From: Neelides folsomi
Taxonomy: Eukaryota > Arthropoda > Collembola > Neelipleona > Neelidae
Assembly: GCA_034687125.1 (NCBI GenBank)
Contig: JAQGBZ010000009.1
Coordinates: forward strand, 434,001-498,000
Direction: 5' to 3'
DNA: 64,000 bases
Shown: positions 13,179 to 25,812 of the stretch, one piece after another
Numbering within the stretch: position 1 is the stretch's first letter
How the letters are laid out: the number at the start of each line of letters is the position of its first letter
Notes under the pieces: generated by a model
What the model saw: only the letters and a program-made list of their open reading frames with translations
Databases searched by the model: none
Told to the model about the DNA's origin: nothing
Program-made: the position numbers and the translations under genes

Positions 13179-14144
13179 CTACTTGATAGGGAAGATTGAG
13201 ACAGCCGAATCTTGAGAACCCTCGTCTTCGTCCTCGTCATCATCATCGTCTCTGGTTGAACGATAAGTGATGTATTTAAATTCCTGCTTATCCCCGCTCT
13301 TTTCATACGCTTTAAACAAAAACAATTTAATTCATTTCAAACTCCAAATGCGCTGTATTAAATTAAATGAGAGTTTATTCTAAATGTCTTAACTAATGAT
13401 CAAAACCACATTGAAGAATAAAATATGGATAAATACACAGAAAATGATCTTTTAAATAGGAATATGAAAATATGGTGAAAGTTTATAGGGAAATATTACC
13501 CATTCGGTCATGGTGAGCCTGAATGAGTTCTTGCGTTCTTCTCACACCTGTTGCACTCGCCCTGAGAAGACCAACTTCCTCGCTTTGGTCCTTTGAGGGA
13601 TCAATTTCCTTGGCCAGCTTGGCGATTTCCGGGTGAGTGAAAGCAATTTTATCCCACATGGATTTCAAATGGATTTCCATTTGCTTCGTCCGCTCAATGA
13701 AGGTGTTGATGGTCGCTTCGACCTCTTCACGATTCAATTGCTGCTCAAGTCGGTTCTTGTTACGAAGAAGAATAACGTGACAGTTCTAAAAAAATAACCC
13801 AGAATGAATAAATAAAATTTGACTTGGTAAATATTGTGTTGGGTAGCGAAATGACTATTACAATTAAGAGTTATTGAAATGACTTTAGTAAATTCATCCA
13901 ACATTAGGTTTTTCAATAATATACTAATTAGATAGAGGAACTAATTTAAATTTTATAAAAGTCCAAATCTGTAATATAATGTCATTTTGAAAAAAATAAG
14001 CTTTATAATAAAGCTATCGGCTGGTTATTTAAGTAATAATTAATTCAAGTAATGGGGGTTTGTGGTTTAAGAAGGGCGAAAGCAGGAAGGAACCTTGTAG
14101 GCTTCTTCAAATGCCCAAAATTTTGAAGAACTTGGCTCGCTCAT
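13179..14144 (-). CDS. Uncharacterised 155-residue helical protein with acidic tail
   Basis: Three exons on the minus strand, 14094-14144, 13500-13785 and 13179-13309, join cleanly in frame to 155 residues. The product begins MSEPSSSKFWAFEEAYKNC. A mostly helical, charged region follows (REEVEATINTFIERTKQMEI, then MWDKIAFTHPEIAKLAKEI). An acidic run (DDDDDEDEDEG) precedes the end SAVSIFPIK. There is no signal peptide or membrane segment, so it is probably nuclear or cytosolic. The helical core is faintly reminiscent of small Mediator-type subunits, but I cannot assign a family. The consistent splice phases and conserved-looking coding style make it a real gene. Confidence 0.72.
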
Positions 14145-14708
14145 CTTTGGATTTCTGATTTGTCTGAAATGAAGGGAGAAATCGGAATGAGGAGATTGGA
14201 AGAGAGCTCCGACTTTTCACCCCTTTGGCGGCGCAGGGTGCGTGGACACTTCCCACAACCAACCAATAAACCTTTCAATTTAGATATGAAATTGAGTGGA
14301 CAAAATGACCCGAGGTCAATAATTCCACCCATTTAAAATCACTCGCTTGGGTAACTATTTCTATTGCCAATTTAGCCCTTGACCACCTTTAACTACAAAG
14401 CTAATTCCACTTTCAATCCTCCCCACTCAAAAGCCCACCACGGTTGAATGAACCAATTTCAAATGTCCTATGAGAGGAAAGTGGTGGTGAAAGTGAGCCG
14501 AGTCAATTTCTACAGATATCTTCATCAGCTCAGTTTTTTTATGTTAACCATCATTTAAATTATTCCCGTCCATTTGACTCAATTCCCACTTATTTAATCT
14601 TCATGAAGGTCAATTTAGTGAAGATGGAGAAATGCGCAGTTTGGGAGATGAAATGAAATGAAATTTGATTTTCGAATGGTGAGAAATTTATTTATTTGGT
14701 CGAAGTTA
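14145..14708. other. Spacer between the 155-aa gene and peroxidase 1
   Basis: Carries the 5' side of the minus-strand 155-aa gene and the 3' side of the peroxidase gene. TTTATT motifs near 14687 read as AATAAA on the minus strand and could be its poly(A) signal. Confidence 0.45.
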
Positions 14709-17700
14709 TTAAAGAAATAAATCAATGTTCAGTGTGGACCTCGATTGGTCATTGCAGAAGATCCAGGGATTCCTGAAAGAACCCAAAACACTTTTTTTTA
14801 AACAAAATGCAATTTGAATTAAACAAGTCAAATTAATTAATTAACAATTAAATATATACGTTTAATAAACAATTAAATTAACAATTAAATTTTAATGTAT
14901 ATTAAAAAAAATGGGAATGATTTATTGATTAAAATAAAATAATTGATTAAATTTTCATTATACTTTGATGAAGGGATTTTAAAGACATTGGAGGTTGTTT
15001 GTTGGAGTTGACTGTTTTGGCACATGATGTCCCCGAGATTTCGCTTTACCAATTCCTTGATTTGCTTCACAGTAAAAGAACCTACCTGATTTACATGAGA
15101 GAGAAAATAGCGATCTGCAAACTTGAGGCGTTGAAATTGCAAAGCCTTTGAAAACAACACAAATTAGGAATAAGCAGCCATATATGTTAATTATAATAAT
15201 TAATTAATAAATTACATTTAAGCAAGCGAAAGTTGGCCCTGTGATTCCTTTAGCGAAAGGCGTCTCAATGAGTCCTCCTGTGAAAAGATCAATGTCTTCA
15301 GGAAGGGAATAAATTTCTTGGAGACGAATCCATGCGTCTTCTCGGATTTCTGTCGGTCTTTCGCTCCAAAAATTGATCCTTGGAAGACCACAAAATGCCC
15401 TGTAACTATTATAACTAGGGATCCCGTGATCGCGCCCACGCTGAAAAATCATAAATCAAAACATTTGTTCCCATTTTTTAAAACCCAATAATTTTGGGTA
15501 ATTTGAAAGAAAATCACTTGGATGTTTCTTGCAGCCAAATCAGCCCCAAATTTGTCAGCAGGCAATTTGAAAAGGAAATTGGTGAGGTCGGTAGACATGA
15601 AGGGATCAAAGGGCTGCGAGTTTTGCGTCATCAACCCTCCAAGAATCCAATCATAGCCTTGCCCATTACTCTGAAGAACCTATAATTCAATTTCAAAACT
15701 CAAAAATCACATTCGGATTCAGATACCTTTCATTCAATTAGCAGATGAAAAGAAAAAATTTTGAGTCTTTTTATTTCTCCATTTCCACATAAGCTTTTAA
15801 ATATAAATATCATACTCTAAATAATCTTGTCTTGGGAAAACCCCTCCAATTTGTTTTTTTTTGACTAACTCAATTATTTTAATCCATGTTTGATCATCAA
15901 AGCTAGAAATTTCGAAAAATGATTTTGAATATCAATCAGAGGAATCAGACCATATTCAAATTATACCTTAAATGTAACATACCAAGCACCAATACACTTG
16001 TACAATATTACATTTAATCTACTTTTCAATCCTCAACTTTCTTTATATTCGCAATCCACTAATATATGTAATTACTCAGAAAAAAATATATATCATAAAT
16101 ATATGAGTTTTTAACATACAAAATATCTCGATTAAGATGATTCATCTTTTAATGACGCATTGTTATGTTATGGGCATAGGTGGAATAATTGGGACTCATG
16201 ATATTACTTGGTTTGAAATGAAATATTGATCTCTGATGTTGAATGACCCAATGATGTTCGATCCGCTAACGAGTTTCACGTTCCCGCTGACGAGAGAATG
16301 TCCAAACCTATAAGAAGCCGCTGCGAAAGCGTTGAAGATCGACGGGTCAAGGTTGGAGGCGTAAGTTGTAGTGTCGGCTGTAAGGTCAAGGTTGAAGTTC
16401 TTCATTGTCTTTTCTCCCAGGATGACGGGGAGATATTCACCATACGTCACTACGGTCAATTCTGCGATCACGATCCGCCTTTGGATTTTAAATATTCCTT
16501 TATTTGTTCTATTCTTATTTACTTGCTCCAATTTTTATCAACTTAACGAGAAAAGGCAAATGGATGTAAAACATAGACAGAGAAGGAAAAACTCATTGTT
16601 TAATGAACGTGGGACTAAATCAATAAAATAAATTAAATTGTAAAAAACGTTCAGTTCATATTTAGCGCGTAACAATAAATAACACCTACAAATATATGCT
16701 ATGCATAATTATTTTATGGATAGTACTGTATATATGTACAATGTAGGATACATATTTAAATTTAAATGCTTTTAGGCATAGCGGGCATGAGTAATTGACG
16801 GGTTTTAATAATGAAGGTTTGACCTTGCTTCTTGGTAGATTCCTTCGTCGCTGAGTGTTGGCCTCCTTGCCGCAATTAAACTTGCAATCCGATTGTGCTC
16901 CATGAGAAACACTATGAAAAAGTTTAAGGGATCAAAAGCGTACAAATGTGATTTTACGGTTGTGCATGACGGCGAGTCCAGGCATCTCGTTGATCCGATC
17001 GTCGCCAGAAATGAAGGCGCCAGCCACGCCGGTATTTGGCCCAAAGTCGGATGCAAAGGGGAGGAAGCCATTCAAGTTGTTGTTTGACCTCAGCCGACCT
17101 GGGACCATCCAATGAACATCAACTTCATTGCATTCACATGGCGAGATGGAAGGAATGAAGGATGTTGAATACCTCCGCGGAGGAGCCGGATGAGTTTTGC
17201 TCTTTGACCTGTCCCGTATATCTGTGAGCCGTCTATGAATCCGGAAGCGGCGTTCATCTGCTCCCTGACCCCCGAGGAGGCTGGAGGAGAATGAGAGTCA
17301 CCACGGAGGGGAATTGGGAACCACCTTACTTGCAAAACAGAAGGCCGTTGATCTGGAAATTTTACATCACACTTCACACCCAGGGATTACATTCAAGTTC
17401 AACTTTCACTTTATCAGCTGGTTAATCTCAGCTCATCATACTAAGACACTCGGAGGTTTTGCATCCAACGAGTTGGATAATCCCTCGACCGTCCCACACC
17501 CAGCCAAACATACACACACTCACACACACGGAAATTAATAAGATAACATTAATGCTAACTAAAAATACAATCTCGCAAATACCTCTAATAACAAATCCAT
17601 ACATACAATACTAATGTATGTACATATTAAGTAGGATACATACAAATGTACTCGTTTAATTTAAAAAGTAGATTTATTAAATTTATAATGAAAGGATGCG

Positions 17701-18780
17701 TAAAAACCTTGTGAAGTCCATGCAGGATTGGGGCGTCCGAAGCGTTCCGAAAAATTTGTCGTTTCGGGGGATCATGATATTCCAACAATCAGGATGATTG
17801 CGTTGATTTCCGCAGCAAGCAAGATCTATAATTTTAAAACCTGCCCGCGGGAATTTGAAAATCGGGTTCCTTACTGGCCTCAGGCGTCATTGAAATGTCG
17901 TGGTCGAGGAATTGCCCGAATTGGGGAACCATTGCCGTGAAGTTCGGATCTCCCGAGATGAACTCGGGGTGGATGAAGGTGGAAGTTAGCCGGGAATTCG
18001 GGAGCCTAGAACTTGGCCTTCCGCCACGGGGCACATCAATACGATTTTCATAGGCGGCCGGGAGGACCCGGGCGAAAGGTTGGTTGATCGCCCCCCATTG
18101 GGGATTCCTTTGATTGTTGCACGATCCGTCGAGGGTGCGGTATTTAGAGAGCTGGTTGCAGTCGAATGACGGCTGCTGACAAGCGGCGGGTACTTGGCGG
18201 GAAAGCCGAATGAGAGCTTCAGACTGGTTCATCTTCTCCCTGCGAGTCTCTCAAGTGGCGGTGAATGGGACGGGAGACCTCACCTTTCCATTAAGATGTC
18301 CAGGGCCTTGAGGTTGATGTTGCTCACGCGACCAACGGTCTCCGAAAAGGGTGTTGACTTGGTCCGTCTTCTGCTCGTACTTCCATTCACCATCCCTTTC
18401 ATCAACTCCTCGTCGATTTTCAACGTCGCTTCCTGAACAAAATCACTCGTCACATTATAACACAAAAATATTCCTTTTGGCTAACTTTATACAATTAAAC
18501 TTGATTTAACAATACTAAATACTATATTATTACGGGGATTATTGGATACTCATCAACGGTTTGGATTATTTATTGGAAGCGCCTTTTACAAATTTGATCT
18601 TAACATTTGTAAGAAATTATTTATTTTGCAAATTTTAATTATTTTTTTACTTTAATGGCTTTCGTCACCACTTCGTCGTTTTTGAAAGAGAGAACTCCAA
18701 GCCAAAGGAGTGAGAAAAGGAGGGCCCTGAAAAACCAACAAGTGAGCAAAGGAATTGAGAAGAAGAAAAAACGACCTCAT
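14709..18780 (-). CDS. Secreted animal heme peroxidase 1 (chorion peroxidase/peroxinectin type)
   Basis: Thirteen exons: 18776-18780, 18651-18726, 18284-18432, 17875-18239, 17708-17825, 17173-17324, 16958-17098, 16824-16911, 16208-16478, 15518-15679, 15216-15440, 14964-15145, 14709-14772. They give 665 residues. A signal peptide (MRALLFSLLWLGVLS) leads into the peroxidase domain. Visible residues are the distal pair in QFGQFLDHD (about 189-191), the REQMNAASGFIDGSQIYG block, Arg323-x-x-Glu326-Met327 in DDRINEMPGL, and HNRIA. The proximal His is about 425 in YRFGHSL, followed by RGRDHGIPSYNSYR. It would oxidise phenols or halides with H2O2 outside the cell. The fourth intron is only 49 bp. The exon 5-6 joint (FTR|WFPIP) is the least certain. 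It is paralogous to the next gene. Confidence 0.88.
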
Positions 18781-20592
18781 GTTGAATGTGAGAGAAAGCA
18801 GTGATTGATTAACGGAGTCCTTCATCCCATCAAGTATTTATACATCCCCAGACAAATGCGGAGTCATAACATTCTAATCGGCGGATCAACCATTGGATAA
18901 GCTGATGACCAAATGGCAAATCCGATCATCTCCTCATGAGGGTTCGAGGGACCAGAAATTACTCCACAAACATCAAACTCCACAAACATCCAACTTCATT
19001 TAACAACGAGGGGAGGGGCAAATTGGAGCGCATCATTGGCGGGTTGACCTTTAACTTCTCTCGCTAAAAATTGAATGACGTGAACCAAACCGCAAACCCA
19101 AAAACCTTTCGATTATACTACACTGGATAAATCATAAACGGGTCCAAATTCCCCATTAAAAATAACAATTTAAAATTAATTTAAACTAGTTAATATAATA
19201 ATCTAAATACATATTAGTCAAGTTGCTATTTACTTTTAGGTAATATGCAGTACATATTAGACAAATGAAATTTTGTATCTATTTAAATGGAAGAGATATG
19301 CATTACAATTGATAATAAATAAATCCAAACATTTTTCTACGTGGTAATGATATTGAAATATTGAATAATTTAAAAATGTTTGGCTTTACTCCTTAATGCA
19401 TCCCAATTTCCCAATGCTTCGCAATAGAAAATGTGTTTTAAGCCAATGGGACGAATTGACGTTTGAATTGGGCCAGCAGTTCTCCACATTTGTTTGATCA
19501 GTTTAACCTTTTATCACCAGCAATACTTTAAAGGCGCTATTGTAGAAAATGATGTGAAAAAAACATGTAATTTCTCATTTGAAGTGGGAAGTTGATGAAG
19601 ATGTCGATGAGAACCATTAAATTCAAATAAGTGATGAGTGGGGAGGAACGGAGCGGAACGAATGGGGAAAATGAGGTTTCATAACAACCGAAGGCGATAA
19701 GATTTGACGACCAGAGAAAACATTTAGATCTCCAATATACCAATATACGTATTTAGTACATACATATAAGTATGTTATACTTACCAATATATTCATCCCC
19801 TTCTCTCCCCATTAAGGTCCAGAAAATTGGAGTTTTATTAACTTCCACTTGTCAACCATTTATTGATGCGAGAATGAAAATGAAGACTCAAATGAAAACT
19901 CGTTTAAATTCAATATTGAAATTATTTCCTTACTAAATTATATCTAAAGAGGTGAATTGACAATTTATAAGACAAATATTTATTAAGGAAATTTTAAACC
20001 GTTTCTCATCTTATGATTTTTCTTTCATCTCTCCTCTCATGGACTCATTTTCATTGCATTAAGACAATTAGGAATTTAGCTTCGTCAATATCATTCCTCC
20101 ATTATTTCTCATTATGAACCTTCAAAATCAACCAATCGAAAAAAGTCAATTTCATCCTCATATTAAGAAATGACATCTTGATATTTTTGACTAAATCCAT
20201 ATTTTTCTAATTATTTGTCAAGTGTTTCCCCTGGGCAGTGAAATGAGCTTTCACCACTCGAAAATAAAATGGAAAAAATCTATTAATGACATTTATAAAT
20301 GATTTATTATTGGGGATTTACTATAAGATATATAATACATATAAGAAAAAGTAGTCACATACTTAAAAAAGTATCTAATAAGCATAAAGTGTATTATATG
20401 ATAATTAAAAATAGTTTATTTTATATATATTTATTTAAGTAAGTATGAATTTAAATAGTTTATTAAATATTTATGTAAGCTTCATACATATACACTATTC
20501 AAGTATATAGTATATTGTAGTAATTAAAAATTCAAAGACGATTGACGTACTTTAAATTAAATATGTTTTGATCGGTGGGAGCACGTTGAAGA
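18781..20592. other. Spacer between the two peroxidase genes
   Basis: AT-rich. It should include the promoter of peroxidase 1 and the 3' UTR of peroxidase 2. No gene or repeat supported. Confidence 0.5.
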
Positions 20593-23500
20593 TCAGAGGA
20601 AAAGGGAAATGTTCAGATTTTTCTTTTCTGAGCAAAAGACCCAAGGATTCCTACAGTAAAAATGATTTTAGTTTATGGATTTTCATTCTTTTCACTCACG
20701 AGTTTGAAGGGGCGATAAAGACGTTTGACGTCGTCATTTGCAAATCCGAGTTGTCGCAGATGATTTGGTCGAGCGTTCGCCCACGCAGTGCCTCCATTTG
20801 AATTCCGCTAAAAGACCCCGCCTCTCCCCCATGGGTAAAAAAGAAACGATCTCCAAATTTCACATTGGCAAATTGGATTCCCTCAAAAAGAATTTTAAAA
20901 AATTAATTGGATTGGCCAAATGAAATCCAATGGGATTCCTCGGCAGATATAATATAAGTAAGTTAATCATTGTAAATTAATTGTAATTCTTACCTTTAAA
21001 CAGTTGAAAGTTGGGCCGGAAATTGCTCCTTCTTTGGATGTCTCTGACAATCCACCAGTGAAGAGATCAATGTCGGCAGGTGTGCTGTACACAAGTTGCA
21101 ATTTTCTCCAAATCGTCCCAGGAATCTCAGGTGGGCCTTCGAACCATGTGGAGAGTTTTCCCAACCCGCACAATTCACGATATTTGTCATAAGGTTGAAG
21201 CCCGTGGTCGCGTCCTCTCTATAAATTATGTCTTTTACATATCTGAATAGTTCGTAACTTGAGTGTAAATTGGGAAATATTGAAATCCTACTTAAATAAG
21301 CTTAATAAGTTAATAAGTTCTTTATTGAACCTAAACTGAATTCCATGTAGAATATAAGTTAAATATTCGTATACAAAGAATTTTAATTTGAAATTTAAAT
21401 CGCTGTCAAACATCAAAATTGTCATTTTGTTGAAAAGTAAATTTAAAATGTAAATATGGAATGAACTAAATGTCGTTCATCTAGAGCTTTTGATGGAAAG
21501 TTGGCCAAGTTTTAATTCTTTCCTAATCTTCATTCCCTCCAGAGCAAAGCATAAAATAAGAAATTAGATCATCAAAGCCCCTTGGTTGAGATGTTGAGAA
21601 GCTTATGATAGATTTGTGAATGGAGTTAGCCTTACTTGTAAGTTTCTGGCGATGAGATCCGAGCCGAAATCATTTTCTTTTTCTTTGAGTAGGAAATTCG
21701 TGAGATCTTCAGTGACAAAAGAGTCGTAAGTTTGAGTATTTTGGGTCATCAGTCCACCCAAAATCAACTCATAGCCTTCTCCTCGTTCACGTAAAATCTA
21801 ATCATAAAATTTGAATAAAAAGGTAAGAATAAAATACATAATAATAAAATGCACAATTGGATTTTTTCCATTTTATACATTAATAAATAACAGAAAATCA
21901 ATATACATGATATGTACCTATTATTAAATGCATTTTTATTAATGCCACAAATGACTGGGGTTAAATGAACAAATAATTTACCGTTCGTTTAAAATCTGTA
22001 TTATGGGGTATTATGAAACATAGAAGAGATAGAGAGAAAATAGGGGCAATATGAGAGAACTTACCTGTTCTGCATTGAAGAAATTGTCTCGGATTCTATA
22101 AGACCCAACAGGTGAAAGTCCTCTCATTAATTTGATGAGTCCGTTGATGAGCGTGTGACCAAAACGATAAGCGGCCGTTGCAAAAGAATGAAAGATCGTC
22201 GGATCCACATTGGATTGATATTGGGAAAAGGTGGAGGTGATTGTCAAATTATATTTTTTCATCGTCTCTTCCCCGAGGATGATTGGAAGATATTCAGAGT
22301 AAATCACATTTTGCCATTCCGCAATCAAAATACGCCTAATCAAATCAATTGTCAATCAAAACCACAAGAGGCATTAAGCTAAAGAGGCTAAAACCAGTGG
22401 ATCGATGTTTAGTCTTTTCCCTATAGGCTCACCTTGCTTCTTGGTAAATTTTCTCATCGTTCCACTCAGGCCTTTGAGCATAGATTTCTCCGGCTAAACG
22501 ATTGTGTTCGCGAACTAAGACTAATTTACGAAAAAATTTAAAACCAAATTGGAAGTTCCTTAACATAATTAGATTGGATTTCGTTAATTGGATTTATTGA
22601 ATTTTTACGAGTGTGCATTGAAGTTAATGCCGGCATTTCATTAACTCTTTCGTCCCCGGCGAGAAAATCACCCATGAATTCAATTTTTTCTCTCATTGCC
22701 CTTTCAACTTCTTTGACATACGGCAGAAGCTTCGGCATTTCCTTATTCACACGCAATTTACCTTATCAAAATTATATAAATTATAAAATAATAACTTATT
22801 TATCAAAATCACAACAATTTGATTTATTCAATCCAATTAAGACTAAGACTGTAATTATTTAATGATTAAAAACCTTTTGAAAATTCTCTCAATTGAATCG
22901 CTCGGGATTCTTCTGAACCATAAACATGTGAAGCGTCAACGAAAGCCGTCAGGATGTTCATTTGCTCTCTTTGCCCACTCAAAGCTAATATTAATCAATG
23001 ATGAGTAATTAAATAAAAACTAATTAAATTTTAATCTAATTAAGATTAATTTCATTTAACCCCCCAATACTATGTTTTTACATGGGAAACAATAAGCGAT
23101 GCTTCTTGTAAAGTCCAAACAGTTCACTTTTCTCTCTCCAAAGAAAGCGTCATTTTTGAAGACGCTAATTGGCCAACAATCCTCATTTTTGCTCCCTTTG
23201 CAGCAAGGCTTGTCTGCAAAGTTAGCGGTTATTTAAAACAACCAAATGAATCATATTTTACCTAATTCAGGCGTTAAGGTCATGTCGTGATCGAGAAATT
23301 GGCCAATTTGAGGAACCATGTTTGTAAAACGACCATCGGGGGCCACGAGCTCAGTGTGAATTGTCGAACTTATAAGACGAGAATTTGGGAGTTTTGAACG
23401 CTCTCTTCCTCCACGCGGTTCGTTGTATCCTAATTAAACAATTAATGTTTCGTCTCAACTTTGATTATAATAAATTGGGTGAAGAAAGTGAAGAAAACCG

Positions 23501-24205
23501 TCGTTGTAGGTAGGCGGAAAAAAGCGATTGAAGGGCGTATAGGAAGATCCCCAATAAGGATGATCGAAATTGTTGCAAATGCCCTGAATTGACCTGTATT
23601 TATTTCCCTTGCGACATTCGATCTCCTCTTGACGGCAAAATTTGGGAAGACGTCGATTAAGCAATTTGATTGCTCGGCCCTTTGGAACTTGCATTCTTAA
23701 AATAAATCCAGAATTTAATAATATATATAATTTTATGTATTAATGTAGTACTTGTACTTAACTTGTAAATTTTAAAAAGGACTATCAATTGTAAATTTTT
23801 TTTAATAAAAAAGTAAAATGGGATTCAAAGAGTCACTTTTTGGTCAAAAGTTCAAAAGCTCTCAAATTGATGTTGCTGGCCATTCCGATCTGTTCGGCCG
23901 TTGGGGTGAATTTCATATAACGCCTCGTTGATCCTGAAGGATTCTCATAGACTTCGTTCCCCATGGTAGAATTCGCTTCCTGATTACATATTTTAGTCTT
24001 AAGACTAGTGTATTTTAATATTTTAATAAATTCATTCGTATTAGAATTACTTCAAGAGCCATTCGGGTCATGAGATCGTAAAGTTTGTCTTCATTGTCCA
24101 TAATGGCCAATTTCGCCGTAGATATGAAGATGAAGAGAGCGGCGAATCTGAATACCGATTAAACAACAATGGTTTTTTATTTAAAAAAAGATTTTTTTAC
24201 CTCAT
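20593..24205 (-). CDS. Secreted animal heme peroxidase 2, tandem paralogue
   Basis: Fourteen exons: 24201-24205, 24051-24147, 23837-23979, 23499-23695, 23262-23429, 23082-23213, 22874-22984, 22609-22761, 22433-22520, 22065-22335, 21636-21797, 20994-21218, 20700-20881, 20593-20650. They give 663 residues. Signal peptide [16 protein letters not shown]. Distal motif [36 protein letters not shown], Arg323-x-x-Glu326-Met327 ([15 protein letters not shown]), VREHNRLAG, proximal His about 425 in YRFGHTL, and [16 protein letters not shown]. The C-terminus is [18 protein letters not shown], matching the NPWIFC tail of peroxidase 1. Exons coding for the catalytic half have identical lengths in the two genes (88, 271, 162, 225, 182 bp), proving tandem duplication. 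Exon 13 uses a GAG acceptor. Confidence 0.88.
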
Positions 24206-25213
24206 GGTTGGAACGGTGGAAGTTCGAAAGTGAAGTGGAATTGAAAATGTCAATCCTGAGTGAATATAAATGTGAAGGTGAGAAGATCCGGAAGTTTTCG
24301 AGGATCTATTTCAATTCCAGACCTTTTGAAGGATGCGGAGCTGGAAGTCCTCGCTCTTTCAACAATCTCAACAAAATATCAAAATATCCTCAATGGAATG
24401 GATCAAAATGGACTCAATATTTGCCCCCTTTGTCACCACACAATGTCTTTGTACATATTTAAATCCTCATTTCCTACCCATCATAGGAAGGAAAAAAGTA
24501 AAAATATCAACATGTACTTTTAATTTACAACTATTTAGTTTTATAATACCCAACTTGAATTTAATTATGGGTTTAATTATGGAATAAAAACGTGCATGTT
24601 TTTATTTATTATATAAAGAACCAATTCCCACTTTCCATTTCTTGCTGTAACTGGAAATTAGATCGAAAGAAGTCATTTCTGGGTTAATTGAATCTGCTCC
24701 TTCTGGTCTCAGTGAGGCAATTTGTTCCACAGAAAGATATCAAGCTCTAAAAAACTCAATACAATTACAACCCTAGTGAACTAAAGTTATGTAACAATTC
24801 ATCAATATGATTATAATAATGTATTCAAAATTAATGGGTTTTATGAGTCTCGAATTTCCATTTTAGTCCAGAATTTTAATGCGACATTCAAATCCATTTC
24901 TGGTATCTTTTAAATTTCCTCTCCCATAATCATAACAACCATAAAAATATCATTGTTGCATTTCTAACATATGGACGTTGGCCCATAAATTGGATTGGAA
25001 CATTATTTATTATATTTTTAAATATATAAATACCTAGAGTATATAATATAATATGAGTATATTTCTAAAAAAAAACCATTATTTGATTTGTTTTTATAAA
25101 ATGTTACTAATTAAATCGTTATAAATTAATTTTGTTATCTTTACACAACTTCTTAATAAATATGCACATGTATCATAAATATGCTATAATCCTAATTACA
25201 TTTAATTCACAAG

Positions 25214-25258
25214 CAGTGGCGGTCCCAGGGGGTCAACTGGGTTCATGGACCCCCCCTT
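25214..25258. mobile_element. Possible hAT-type transposon terminus
   Basis: The sequence CAGTGGCGGTCCCAGGGGG at 25214-25232 has the form of the terminal repeat of many animal hAT elements. A G-run/C-run inverted pair follows. I did not find the opposite end or an 8-bp duplication, so this is a remnant at best. Confidence 0.35.
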
Positions 25259-25339
25259 GACTTTGGAAAACGGTGTAGATATAATCTAGTTATAACTGAA
25301 AAATAGATGCAAACCAAAAGTTTTCCTTAGAAAATTTTC

Positions 25340-25812
25340 TTGGAATGACCTAAAGGTCCCGATTGTTTAATGGTGAGAATAATGATTTAATTGTAATTTT
25401 TAAAATATTTTCTAGGGGCCTAGCTTCCCTATTGAAATTGTAACACGTTTTTAATATTTCCCAGATCCCAAATGGAATTACACAATAATGGTCTCGTAGA
25501 AATGTCGAAATTTTCTCGCGATCAAAAAGCCCCTTTGAAATATTTAAAACTACTTAAACGGAAAAAAATTATTGGGACCTAAATGTCCCGTTCAAATAGC
25601 TCACGATCGATGTAAGTTTCGAAAGAATTTTCTCGGGACCTAAAGGTCCCGTTGAAACATCTTTCTAGATATGGAAAAAAATTTCTCGCGACCGACCTAA
25701 GGTCGCGTTGAATTTTCAATCTAAATTATGGAAAAAATTTTCTCGGGACCTGTCCCGTTGTAATTCGCAACAAGGTATCGAAAAAAATTTCTTGGGACCT
25801 AAAGGTTCCGAT
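25340..25812. repeat. Degenerate ~50-60-bp tandem array of short hairpins
   Basis: At least five units carry an inverted repeat after an A-rich lead-in (GAAAAAAATTTCTCG). The stems are GGGAC/GTCCC at 25574-25589, CGGGACC/GGTCCCG at 25634-25651, CGCGACC/GGTCGCG at 25687-25707, CGGGAC/GTCCCG at 25744-25757 and GGGACC/GGTTCC at 25794-25809. A weaker one is GACC/GGTC at 25347-25358. Stem bases change together, keeping pairing. Origin unknown. Confidence 0.75.

Noticed and set aside
17509-17530. CA-rich microsatellite in a peroxidase intron
   Set aside because: A short ACACAC tract of ordinary length, not a meaningful repeat array.
17827-17845. A 15-19 nt micro-intron in peroxidase 1
   Set aside because: An ordinary 49-bp GT-AG intron starting at GTAAGG (17874) and ending at 17826 restores the family sequence, so no micro-intron is needed.
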